Positions 19,390-27,957 of a stretch of DNA of 64,000 nucleotides are shown piece by piece. This DNA is from CAVWCW01 sp963753615 (GTDB lineage: Bacteria > Pseudomonadota > Gammaproteobacteria > Chromatiales > Chromatiaceae), in assembly GCA_963753615.1 (NCBI GenBank), contig CAVWCW010000015.1:1-64000 (forward strand). The letters run 5' to 3'. Position 1 is the first letter of the stretch. Each line of letters begins with the position of its first letter. The notes under the pieces were generated by a model that was given only the letters and a program-made list of their open reading frames with translations, searched no databases and was not told the origin of the DNA. The position numbers and the translations under genes are program-made.

Positions 19390-20589
19390 ATGGAACAACT
19401 GCAAGCAGGTACCGACGTACTCTTTATCCTGACCGGGGCCGTGATGGTGCTCGCCATGCACGCGGGCTTCGCCTTTCTCGAAGTGGGCACGGTGCGGAAA
19501 AAGAGCCAGGTCAACGCCCTGGTCAAGATCATGACCGATTTCGCCAGCTCCACCATTGCCTATTTCTTCATTGGCTACAGCCTGGCCTACGGCATCGACT
19601 TCTTCTCCGGGGCCGAGACGCTGATGGAGAAAAACGGCTACGAGTTGGTCAAGTTCTTCTTCCTGCTCACCTTTGCCGCCGCCATTCCCGCCATCGTCTC
19701 GGGCGGCATCGCCGAGCGGGCCAAGTTCTACCCCCAGCTGGCCGCCTCGTTCCTGATCGTGGCTGTGATCTATCCCTTTTTCGAGGGCATCATCTGGAAC
19801 GGCAACTTCGGCGTTCAGGATTGGCTTGCCGCCAGCTTCGGGTTCGGCTTCCACGACTTCGCCGGTTCCATTGTGGTCCATGCGGTGGGCGGCTGGATCG
19901 GCTTGGCCGCGGTGCTGATGTTGGGGGCTCGACACGGCCGCTACCGCGCCGACGGACAGGTCGCCGCCCACCCGCCGTCGAGCATCCCGTTCCTGGCCCT
20001 GGGCTCCTGGGTGCTCACCGTGGGCTGGTTCGGCTTCAACGTGATGTCGGCCCAGACCGTGGAGGCGGTGAGCGGCCTGGTGGCGGTGAACTCCCTGATG
20101 GCCATGGTCGGCGGTATCCTGGCCGCGCTGTTCGTCGGCAAGAACGACCCCGGCTTCGTGCACAACGGCCCGCTGGCCGGCCTGGTGGCGGTGTGCGCCG
20201 GCTCCGACATCATGCACCCGATGGGGGCCCTGGTGGTGGGCGCGGTGGCGGGCGCCCTGTTCGTGTTCACCTTCACCCTGGCCCAGAACAAATGGCGCAT
20301 CGACGACGTGCTCGGCGTCTGGCCCCTGCACGGGCTGTGCGGGGTCTGGGGCGGCATCGCCGCCGGCATCTTCGGTCTGGAGGCGCTGGGCGGCCTGGGC
20401 GGAGTCAGCCTGACCTCGCAGCTGATAGGCACCGCCATGGGGGTGTTGATCGCCTTGGTCGGCGGCCTGGTGATCTACGGCGGGCTCAAGGCCCTGGTCG
20501 GCATCAAGCTCGATCAGGAGCAGGAGTACAACGGCGCCGATCTCACCATCCACAAGATCTACGCTACCCCGGACTACAAGCCGGAATGA
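19390..20589 (+). CDS. amt: Ammonium transporter Amt
   Basis: The product has 399 residues and eleven predicted membrane segments, with no cleavable signal. Conserved features include the Asp of FHDFAGS, the first pore His in SIVVHAVGGW, the second pore His in WPLHGLCGVWGG, and FLEVGTVRKKSQVNAL in TM1-TM2. It conducts ammonium into the cell when nitrogen is scarce. No glnK gene is adjacent, which is unusual since amt is often paired with a PII gene. Two NtrC-like sites and a sigma-54 promoter lie upstream and a terminator follows, so it is a single-gene transcript. Confidence 0.95.
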   Translation: MEQLQAGTDVLFILTGAVMVLAMHAGFAFLEVGTVRKKSQVNALVKIMTDFASSTIAYFFIGYSLAYGIDFFSGAETLMEKNGYELVKFFFLLTFAAAIPAIVSGGIAERAKFYPQLAASFLIVAVIYPFFEGIIWNGNFGVQDWLAASFGFGFHDFAGSIVVHAVGGWIGLAAVLMLGARHGRYRADGQVAAHPPSSIPFLALGSWVLTVGWFGFNVMSAQTVEAVSGLVAVNSLMAMVGGILAALFVGKNDPGFVHNGPLAGLVAVCAGSDIMHPMGALVVGAVAGALFVFTFTLAQNKWRIDDVLGVWPLHGLCGVWGGIAAGIFGLEALGGLGGVSLTSQLIGTAMGVLIALVGGLVIYGGLKALVGIKLDQEQEYNGADLTIHKIYATPDYKPE

Positions 20590-20614
20590 CCGGGAGCGTC
20601 TAGCGATGCAAGCC

Positions 20615-20638
20615 AAGGCGCAGGGAGGCGCCTTTTTT
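20615..20638 (+). terminator. Intrinsic terminator of amt
   Basis: AAGGCGC and GCGCCTT form a 7-bp stem with loop AGGGAG, followed by a run of T. It lies 26 bases after the amt stop codon. Confidence 0.88.
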
Positions 20639-20700
20639 GTGTCCGCGTGGTGGGAATCTGCTAGCCTCAACCCGGTACTCAGAGCCGAAAGGGGACTGCC

Positions 20701-21402
20701 ATGAACCCTCCCGATCCAGCCCCGGTCGAGACCCGCTGGCAGGTCTACCCGGATGCCGCTGCCGTGGCCATGGCGGCGGCCCGGCGGATACTTGCTTCGG
20801 CCCGCTCGGCGATTACGGAGCGCCGCGCCTTTCACTTGGTGCTGGCCGGCGGCGGCACCCCGCAGGCGGCCTACCGGCTGCTGGCCCAAGCCGAGGCGGA
20901 CTGGTCCCGCTGGCACATCTGGTTCGGCGACGAGCGCTGCCTGCCTCCGGCCGATCCCGAGCGCAACAGCCGCATGGCTGCCTCGGCCTGGCTGGAACGG
21001 GTAGCGATCCCGCCGGCTCAGGTCCACCCGATCCCCGCCGAACTTGGATCTGAGGCGGCCGCCGAACGCTATGCCGCGGCCGTGCGGCCGGTACTGCCTT
21101 TCGACCTGGTACTGCTGGGCATGGGCGAGGACGGCCACACCGCCAGCCTGTTCCCCGGCCAGCAGCATCCGCCGGAGGAACTGGTGCACCCGGTGCATGC
21201 TGCCCCCAAGCCGCCTCCCGAGCGGGTCAGTCTGGGCCTGGCCGCCCTGGCTGCCAGCCGCGGCCTGCTGGTGCTGGTCAGCGGTAAAGGCAAGTGTTCG
21301 GCGGTGCGCCGCTGGCGGGCGGGGGAGGATTTGCCGGTGGCGCGGGTGCAGTGCAGCGCCGGGGTCGAGGTGCTGGCCGACCGGGCGGCGGACTGCGCTT
21401 GA
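20701..21402 (+). CDS. pgl: 6-phosphogluconolactonase
   Basis: The product has 233 residues, typical of the DevB/SOL type. Signature motifs are present: LVLAGGGTPQAAYRLL (about residues 43-58), WFGDERCLPPADPERNSRMA (about 76-95) and LGMGEDGHTASLFPG (about 138-152). The enzyme hydrolyses 6-phosphogluconolactone in the oxidative pentose phosphate pathway, in the cytoplasm. No zwf or edd gene is adjacent; it has its own promoter region after the amt terminator. Confidence 0.93.
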   Translation: MNPPDPAPVETRWQVYPDAAAVAMAAARRILASARSAITERRAFHLVLAGGGTPQAAYRLLAQAEADWSRWHIWFGDERCLPPADPERNSRMAASAWLERVAIPPAQVHPIPAELGSEAAAERYAAAVRPVLPFDLVLLGMGEDGHTASLFPGQQHPPEELVHPVHAAPKPPPERVSLGLAALAASRGLLVLVSGKGKCSAVRRWRAGEDLPVARVQCSAGVEVLADRAADCA

Positions 21403-21863
21403 AGACGGGGCGAAAGGGAAAGCGGCTGGCCACAGGGTGGTCGGCGGCTGCACGGACTGGTGACCCGACCAGCCTCACCGGTTCCGTGATTCTGAGCTCG
21501 GGCTTGGTGGGCCAAATTGCAACGATTCCGCCCTGAAGAGACTCACCTCATGTGCAGAAAAGCGGCTGTGGGCACGGGCAGCGCCATGAACACGCAACTG
21601 ATCGGCGACCTGGCGCCAGCTGCGTACTCGCGGCATCGGGCTGGACGAACACCTGGCGCACCAGGGCGCCTACCAGGGACGGGCTGGCCCGCGTGCCGCC
21701 GAGGCCCATAGCGGCGGGGTAGGCGATACCACGCCGGCCCCCTCATTTTTCCGCATAACCGAGAGAAGATGCGCGATCCTAACGGTTTTTCACCACCCCG
21801 AGACGGCTCGCTCCGCCGGCAACCAAGTGCCTTCCGCCGCAACACCGGGATGGTTCGATCGGG
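21403..21863. other. Intergenic, no supported gene
   Basis: A short plus-strand frame from the ATG at 21586 (MNTQLIGDLAP) breaks up after about 12 residues; a shifted frame then reads QLRTRGIGLDEHLAHQGAY. It could be a decayed gene fragment, but no family is recognisable. Confidence 0.35.
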
Positions 21864-22115
21864 TCAGAAATACCTGACCAGCAAATACACAATCAGCGCG
21901 ACGCAGATCAAAATGCCCGGAATAGCAATGCGAGCTACCTGCTTCGCTTTTTCTATCGCCACACGCTGAAGCTCGATCGATTCTCGAACCTGGCCGCTCG
22001 AACGCTCGATTTGTTTTCTCGCGATCTCGAGATGCTCTTCCTGGCGCTTCAATGACAGGCGCTGATTGTCCCTGATTTCAATCAACAGGTCCCGAATCTC
22101 GTCCGTATCGCTCAT
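21864..22115 (-). CDS. Small tail-anchored membrane protein
   Basis: The product has 83 residues. The N-terminal two thirds is a charged helix with heptad-like spacing (about residues 3-58), probably a coiled coil. A single hydrophobic segment (IAIPGILICVALIVYLLV, about 63-80) ends the protein. The layout suggests a tail-anchored inner-membrane protein. No specific function can be given. Confidence 0.65.
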   Translation of the reverse strand: MSDTDEIRDLLIEIRDNQRLSLKRQEEHLEIARKQIERSSGQVRESIELQRVAIEKAKQVARIAIPGILICVALIVYLLVRYF

Positions 22116-22391
22116 GAGGGTGCTTCCCGAGGTCGCCTGAAGTCATGCCCGGTCGGCCCAAAACCGAGCCGGAGTGCGGCGCAATTTTAGCACTGAGCCC
22201 AGCGTGCGCGTCGTCGGCTTTCAAGCATTGGCGCACCCGTCGAGTATCCCGATAGGGGGGCAGTCGAACATGCTGCCGGCGCTATAGCCTCCCCAGGAAA
22301 AGAGCGGTGTCAGGAGAACCTTTTGCTTTAGCCAGCGGTCAGCGTTCTTCGACTAGACTGGTAACAGCGTTGGCTATGAGGAGTCCGAAGC

Positions 22392-23288
22392 ATGTTTCGA
22401 TGGGGTCTGTTGCTTGGCCTGATGGGCCTAGCTCTATTGCCTTGGGCGGCGTTCGCGGCAGAGGCTCCGGAGCGGGCCGATATTCACCTGCATTACAAGT
22501 GGAACCAACGGGAACTCACCTCGCCGGCACAGGCGCTGGAGGCGTTGCGGGAGAACCGGGTACGCCTGGCGGGGGTGATCGGCACCCCGCCGGAACTGGC
22601 CCGGGAGCTGCAACGGGCCGACCCCGACCACGTCTTTGCCTGGTACGGTCCCTATTCCAGCCCCGCCGACTGGTCGCGCTGGTATTTCGACGAAGGGCTG
22701 CCGGAGCGGGCCGAGGCGGCCCTGGCCAGCGGCGATTACCGGGGCATCGGGGAACTGCACTTGCTGGGCGGTTTTGCCCCGCGCTGGGACACTCCGGTGC
22801 TAAGCCGGTTGTTGGAGTTGTCGGCCCAATACCAAGCCCCGCTGCTGCTGCATGTGGAGTTCGGACGCGCCGATTACCTGCTGGGGCTGTGCCGCCAGCG
22901 AGCGGACGCCCGTCTGCTGCTGGCCCATGCCGGTGCGCCGATGGCGGCGCGGGAGGTGCGGCGCGCCCTGGAGGCCTGCCCGAATCTTTGGTGGGAGCTG
23001 TCCGCCCGCGATCCTTGGCGCTACACCGGCACCCCGATCCTGGACGAGCAGGGACACCTGAAGCCGCAGTGGAAACAACTGGTATTGGACTTCTCCGAGC
23101 GCCTGATGCTGGGTTCGGATCCGGTCTGGCCGGTGGACCAGCTCGATCGCTGGGACGAGGCCGACAGCGGCTGGCAGCATATCGGGCGTTTCTGGGATGC
23201 TCACGAGGTCTGGCTCGAAGAGCTGCCGGCGGAGGTGGCCGCGCGCATCCGCCTGGAGAACGCTCTGGAGTATTTCGCCCGCGATTAG
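22392..23288 (+). CDS. Exported amidohydrolase-family protein
   Basis: The product has 298 residues. The signal peptide ends at AAFAAEA (about residue 23). The rest fits the amidohydrolase-2 TIM barrel: RADIHLHYKWN (metal-binding H-x-H, about 28-38), LLLHVEFGRAD, LLAHAGAPM and LMLGSDPVWP (metal Asp). The family hydrolyses or decarboxylates small molecules using a bound metal. Export to the periplasm is less common for it. The gene stands alone and the substrate is unknown. Confidence 0.75.
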   Translation: MFRWGLLLGLMGLALLPWAAFAAEAPERADIHLHYKWNQRELTSPAQALEALRENRVRLAGVIGTPPELARELQRADPDHVFAWYGPYSSPADWSRWYFDEGLPERAEAALASGDYRGIGELHLLGGFAPRWDTPVLSRLLELSAQYQAPLLLHVEFGRADYLLGLCRQRADARLLLAHAGAPMAAREVRRALEACPNLWWELSARDPWRYTGTPILDEQGHLKPQWKQLVLDFSERLMLGSDPVWPVDQLDRWDEADSGWQHIGRFWDAHEVWLEELPAEVAARIRLENALEYFARD

Positions 23289-23362
23289 GGGCACGCTATT
23301 CAGCAGCGTTTACGTAGGGTGCCCGCCCGCGCCGGCGCTCCCATTTGGAAAGTACCCACCTG

Positions 23363-23438
23363 GTAGGAGGCGCGCCCTCGCGCCGATTGGCCGCTGGCAG
23401 CAGCAACGACCGAATCGCGCCGTGGGCGGCGCTCCTAC
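23363..23438. repeat. REP doublet (REPIN-like), second copy
   Basis: GTAGGAGGCGCGCCC...GCGCCGATT faces an inverted copy, AATCGCGCC...GCGCTCCTAC, 76 bp end to end. The units match those at 8310-8361. It lies between convergent genes in a 282-base gap. Confidence 0.65.
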
Positions 23439-23570
23439 ATGCCCTTGCCGGTGGTGGCTGCCGAGCATCGAAATCTCGACCGAAAATTAACCCGTTCAGC
23501 GCCGCCGGATGGTGGCCGACCAAGCAGCCTGGAGGTACTTCCCGCCGGACCCGGGCAGCTTGGAGACGGT

Positions 23571-24968
23571 TCATTCCGCATCGTCCTCCCGCGCCTGGGG
23601 GGCCAATTCCGGCGGCGGACTGAGCCCGTGTTCGCGGATCATGCGCCGCAGCCGCGGTCGGGAGACGCCGAGGATCTCGCAGGCCTGTCCTTTGTGCCAG
23701 GCGGTGGCGTTCAGCACCCGCGCCACATGTTCGCGCTCCATCTGCGCCAGGCTCCATTGCTCCATGGGCGGGGGCCGTTCCGTCGATGGCCCTGCGCCGC
23801 CTCGGCAGGCGATTTCCGGCGGCAACAGATCGACCGTCAGGGTATCGCCGGGGGACAGGGCGACGCTCTTCATCAGCAGGTTCTCCAACTCCCGCACGTT
23901 CCCGGGCCAGTCGTAGGCCTGCAGGCTATCGAGCACCTCCTGGGCAATATGGCTGACATTGCGCCGCAGTTCCCGGTTGACGCGCCCCAGCAGGGTCTGC
24001 ACCAGGTCCATCAGGTCCTCTTTGCGCTCGCGCAGGGGCGGCAGCGCGATGGTTACCACCTGCAGGCGGTAGAACAGGTCTTCGCGAAAGCGCCGGGCCT
24101 GCACCCCGGCGGCCAGGTCCAGGTTGGTGGCGGCGATCACCCGGGCGTCGCTGTGCTGGGGCCGGCTGGCCCCCAGTGGGGTGAACTCCTTGTACTGCAG
24201 CACCCGCAGCAGCTTGGCCTGCATCGCGGGCGACAGTTCGCTGACCTCGTCGAGCAGGATGGTGCCGCCCCGGGCCAGGGCGAATTTCCCCGCCTGGCGC
24301 GCCACCGCTCCGGTGAAGGCGCCCTTTTCGTGGCCGAACATGTCGGATTCCAGCAAAGTCTCCACCAGGGCGGCGCAGTTGACCGCGATAAAGGGGCCGT
24401 CCGGGTGCTCGCCGGCCCGGTGGATGGCGCGCGCCACCAGTTCCTTGCCGGTGCCGGACTCGCCGCTGATAAGCACCGTGGCGGGGCTCTTGGCCACCAG
24501 GCCGATGGTCTTGAACACTTCCTTCATGGCCCGGCTGCGTCCGACCATGGTCAGCGGGGCGCCCTCGACCCCCGGGGCCTGGGCCGGTACCAGCTTGTCG
24601 TGCTCGCGTGCGGCCGGGCCGATCTTGTCGATGGCCGCATCCAGTTCGTCGATGTCGATCGGCTTGTGGATGTAGTCTTCGGCCCCCTGCTGCATGGCTT
24701 CGATGGTGCTTTCCATGTCGTGGAAGGCGGTGATCATGATCACGTGCACCCGGGGGTCGACCTGCTTGAAGAGCGGCAGGCCGTCAAGGCCGGACATTCC
24801 GGGCATGCGGATGTCCAAGATCACCAGTTGCGGCGGGGCGTCCGCCTGGCAGGCCAGCCCCTGTTCCACACTGTGGGCGATCGCGACCCGGTGCCCCTGG
24901 TTTTGCAGGTGCAGTTGCAGGGTGCGGCAGCTGGCGGTGTCGTCGTCGACGATCAATATCGCGGTCAT
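23571..24968 (-). CDS. Sigma-54-dependent response regulator (NtrC family)
   Basis: The product has 465 residues. The receiver domain (1-120) has its phospho-acceptor Asp in VILDIRMPG (D52). The AAA+ domain (about 138-370) shows GESGTGKELVARAIH (Walker A) and GAFTGA, the loop that contacts sigma-54. The C-terminal Fis-type helix-turn-helix is HKGQACEILGVSRPRLRRMI. Its start overlaps the kinase stop by 4 bases, so the pair is co-translated. The most likely nearby target is the divergent cytochrome c gene with a sigma-54-type promoter at 27817; this is inference. Confidence 0.93.
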   Translation of the reverse strand: MTAILIVDDDTASCRTLQLHLQNQGHRVAIAHSVEQGLACQADAPPQLVILDIRMPGMSGLDGLPLFKQVDPRVHVIMITAFHDMESTIEAMQQGAEDYIHKPIDIDELDAAIDKIGPAAREHDKLVPAQAPGVEGAPLTMVGRSRAMKEVFKTIGLVAKSPATVLISGESGTGKELVARAIHRAGEHPDGPFIAVNCAALVETLLESDMFGHEKGAFTGAVARQAGKFALARGGTILLDEVSELSPAMQAKLLRVLQYKEFTPLGASRPQHSDARVIAATNLDLAAGVQARRFREDLFYRLQVVTIALPPLRERKEDLMDLVQTLLGRVNRELRRNVSHIAQEVLDSLQAYDWPGNVRELENLLMKSVALSPGDTLTVDLLPPEIACRGGAGPSTERPPPMEQWSLAQMEREHVARVLNATAWHKGQACEILGVSRPRLRRMIREHGLSPPPELAPQAREDDAE

Positions 24969-27541
24969 GCTCGAGTCCTCGGCGTGGTGGGCAGAGTGAC
25001 CGCCACCCAGGTGCCCGGGGCGGCGTCGCCGAGTTCGATATCGGCGCCGTGCTGATCCAAGATGCGCTTGACGATGGCCAGTCCCAGACCGGTGCCCTTG
25101 GCGCGGGTGGTATAGAAGGGCTCGAACAGCCGCTCCCGCTCCTCGGGGGCGATGCCGCAGCCGTTGTCGCGGACCTCGACCCGGATGCCGGTGCCTGCCG
25201 GCCCCAGCTGTACCCGGGCGCGGATGTGGACGCGCGGCTCCGCCACCTTCTCGGTGGCCTGGGCGGCGTTGGCGATCAGGTTGGAGAACACCTGGCGCAG
25301 CTTGGTGGCGTCGCCGTAAAGAGTGGGCAGGCCGGGCTCGCAGTCCACTTCGCAGCGCGCCCGAGCGGTGTCGAGCCGGCGCTGGGTAATGCCGATGGCG
25401 GTTTCGATGACCTTGTCGATGGCGATCCAGTCCGCCTTCAGGGCATCCGGGCGTGCATAGGTGAGCAGATCGGAGAGGATCTCTTCCATGTAGCGTATCT
25501 GCTCCAGGGCAATGCCGCGCAGCTCGCCGCTCTGGGCCTCGGCCTGGGGCTTGGCCAGGATTTGCAGGGTCATTTTTACCGACGACAAGGGGTTGCGCAG
25601 ATCGTGGGCGATCATGCTGGCCATGCGCCCGAGGGCGGCCAGGGTCTGGGTCTTGGCGAGTTCCCGGTTGCGCGCTTCCACCTCCGCCTCCAGGCGCTTG
25701 CGCTCGGTGATGTCTTCCTTGACCGCCACGAAATGGGTGATCCGGCCCTCAGGGTCGCGGATCGCCGAGATCGAGGCCGCCTCCCAGTAAAGCGCGCCGT
25801 CCTTTCTGCGGTTGTGGAACTCGCCGCGCCACTCGTCGCCGGCCGCCAGGGTCTGCCACAGACGGCCATATTCCTCCGGGCTGGTCTCGCCGGATTTCAG
25901 GACCCTCGGATTGCGGCCTATGACCTCGTCCGGACGGTAGCCCGTGACTTCGCTGAACTTGGGGTTGACGTACTCGATCAGTCCGCCGCGGTCGGTGATC
26001 ACGACGATGCTCGGGCTTTGCTCCACTGCCCGCGAGAGCTTGCGCAGCTCGGCTTCGGCGCGCCGCTGGTCGGTCACGTCGGCGCCGATACCGGTAATGC
26101 CGAGGCTGCGGCCGGCGGCGTCCCGGGAAAGGGTGTTGTGCCAGGAAATCAGGCGCTGGCCGCCCGCCGCCGTGAGCACCGGGATTTCGAGCTGCGGCGG
26201 CAGGCCGCCCGGGGCGGCGCTAAGGCCCAGCAGCGCTGCAAGCCGGGGGCGGTGCTCGGCCGGGACAAAGTCCTCCACCCAGGGTCGCCCCTCTACCTGA
26301 TCCCGGCGCCAGCCCGTAAGCCGCAGGAAGTGGTCGTTGCAGAAGCTGACTCGGCCGTTCGGGTCCAAGGTCACCGCTGCCAGGCCTATGGTCTCCAAAA
26401 TGCGCCGGAATCGGCGCTCATATTCGCTCTGCGCCTCGGCCTGGCGGTGGCGCACCCGGTACAGGTTGAGCAGCCAGGTGCCGAGGCTGACCAGCGTCAG
26501 CATGGCCGCGTACAGGCTCGCGTGGTGGCGCAGGAACCCCAACAGCCCGGCCGACAGCTTGGCGCTGGGCACCCGGGCCACGATATACCAGCGCTCTGTG
26601 CTTGGGTCATCGCCCGGTCCGGAGGCGCCCAGCCCCCCCAAGGCAGCTCGGTGTGGCGACAGGCTGGCGAAGGTGAACAGCCCGCCGGCGGCGCGGAACT
26701 GGCCCTGACTCTCGGTCACGATGCGGGCCCAGGCCTGGGGAAAGCGCCGGGCAAAATTGGCCCCGGTGCCGAGCATCTGGCCCCATTCCAGGCTCGGGTC
26801 CGGGCTGCGCAGCCAATAGCCTTCGCCGTTCAGCAGTTGCACGTGGTCGGCGATATTGGCGGCTGCATGAACGAAGTTACTCAGCAGTTGCTCGCCCAGG
26901 TAATTGAGTACCAGCACCCCACGCTTGCCCCCCGCGCGGTCGAACACCGGGGTGGCGAAGCGCATGGTGGGTTTTAGGGGGGTCTCGATGCGGCCCGCCT
27001 CGACGTTAAGGTCAAGTGGCGAGAGGTAGATCTGTCCCGCTTCCAGTGCCAGGGCTTGGGGGAAGTAGTATCGGTCGGATTTGTCCTGCAGCGCCTGCGC
27101 ATCCACAACCCGTGCCGCGCTGCCGTCGAAGTTGACGCGCACCGTCTCGCGCCCGCTGGGGTCGAGCAGACGGATTTGATCGTAGCGGTGCTTGTTGTCG
27201 GCAAACACCTGGAACTCCAGGGCGACACGGGCCTGGCGTTCGCTCGGATCCAGCTCGTATAGCCCCTGCCGCTCCAAGTGCTCGGCCAGGAATCGCAGGT
27301 CGCTGACCACGGCGCCGATATCGGTCTGCAGCATGCGCCGGGCCAGGCCCACATTAAGGGACTCACGGGCGTTGCGGCTGCTCTGCTCGGCGGCTTGGTT
27401 GGTCCGGTAGTGCAGCACACCCACTCCCAGGAGCAGGGCGAGCAGAGGGAGGTAGATCCCTAGGAAGCTGCGCCAGAGGCCGGTGCCGGGGGAGTGCGTA
27501 AAAGGCGCCCCAAGCGTCTGCCGCAGTGCCGACCAGGTCAT
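24965..27541 (-). CDS. Membrane PAS sensor histidine kinase
   Basis: The product has 858 residues from the ATG at 27541, chosen over an upstream TTG (27607) because the membrane segment then begins naturally. Order of parts: TM1 (about 24-44), a large periplasmic sensor region (about 45-330) of Cache-like appearance, TM2 (about 335-360), two PAS domains (about 380-490 and 505-620, the second with GYRPDEVIGRNPRVLKSG), then HisKA with the phospho-His in MIAHDLRNPLSS and a HATPase with NGCGIAPEERERLFEPF and GTGLGLAIVKRI. It signals to the response regulator encoded immediately after it. Confidence 0.92.
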   Translation of the reverse strand: MTWSALRQTLGAPFTHSPGTGLWRSFLGIYLPLLALLLGVGVLHYRTNQAAEQSSRNARESLNVGLARRMLQTDIGAVVSDLRFLAEHLERQGLYELDPSERQARVALEFQVFADNKHRYDQIRLLDPSGRETVRVNFDGSAARVVDAQALQDKSDRYYFPQALALEAGQIYLSPLDLNVEAGRIETPLKPTMRFATPVFDRAGGKRGVLVLNYLGEQLLSNFVHAAANIADHVQLLNGEGYWLRSPDPSLEWGQMLGTGANFARRFPQAWARIVTESQGQFRAAGGLFTFASLSPHRAALGGLGASGPGDDPSTERWYIVARVPSAKLSAGLLGFLRHHASLYAAMLTLVSLGTWLLNLYRVRHRQAEAQSEYERRFRRILETIGLAAVTLDPNGRVSFCNDHFLRLTGWRRDQVEGRPWVEDFVPAEHRPRLAALLGLSAAPGGLPPQLEIPVLTAAGGQRLISWHNTLSRDAAGRSLGITGIGADVTDQRRAEAELRKLSRAVEQSPSIVVITDRGGLIEYVNPKFSEVTGYRPDEVIGRNPRVLKSGETSPEEYGRLWQTLAAGDEWRGEFHNRRKDGALYWEAASISAIRDPEGRITHFVAVKEDITERKRLEAEVEARNRELAKTQTLAALGRMASMIAHDLRNPLSSVKMTLQILAKPQAEAQSGELRGIALEQIRYMEEILSDLLTYARPDALKADWIAIDKVIETAIGITQRRLDTARARCEVDCEPGLPTLYGDATKLRQVFSNLIANAAQATEKVAEPRVHIRARVQLGPAGTGIRVEVRDNGCGIAPEERERLFEPFYTTRAKGTGLGLAIVKRILDQHGADIELGDAAPGTWVAVTLPTTPRTRA

Positions 27542-27717
27542 GCGGGCGCCCTCGAAGTTGCAGGTTGCCGATCGCCGGAAATGAACGAACTGTTCAATTT
27601 GTCTCAACTCAACGGTGGGATTCTGAAAGAAATGTTCACCCCGATTATAGCGCCAGGGGCCTGGATCATTACCCCTCCGGTCAGGTGCGGCGCTGGCGGT
27701 TGGTGGGGCCAGCGTCT

Positions 27718-27832
27718 AGTCTGGTTCCGAACCGACTGAATCTTCTCTAGATTTTTTAACGCAAGAAACAGGCCTCGGCGGTCTGGTGGCAGACCATTGG
27801 CCGAATTCCGGGGTACTGGTGTGGAATTTGCG
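27718..27832 (+). promoter_or_regulatory. Sigma-54-type promoter and inverted repeats upstream of the multihaem cytochrome
   Basis: CTGGTGTGGAATTTGCG (27816-27832) has TGG and TTGC elements with exactly 10 bases between GG and GC, as a -24/-12 promoter requires. It lies about 125 bases before the cytochrome start. Upstream are two inverted repeats: AGTCTGGTTCCGAACCGACT (27718-27737, one bulge) and GGTCTGGTGGCAGACC (27780-27795, 6-bp perfect arms). Both contain GTCTGGT and could be activator sites for the adjacent NtrC-type regulator. Confidence 0.5.
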
Positions 27833-27957
27833 TGAGTTTGTCCGAATGGTTTCGGACCCGGCCCCGCCAACGGCGCCGGCATTCGGACCGGTCTTCGAGC
27901 GGACCTGCCGCGCAAGGGAACTGCACCCGGCAGCCAATAAGAGCATGGGGGGTAGAC

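Noticed and set aside
19084..21453. Long minus-strand frame across amt and pgl
   Set aside because: It spans two well-supported plus-strand genes and their terminator, and its translation is biased and domain-free.
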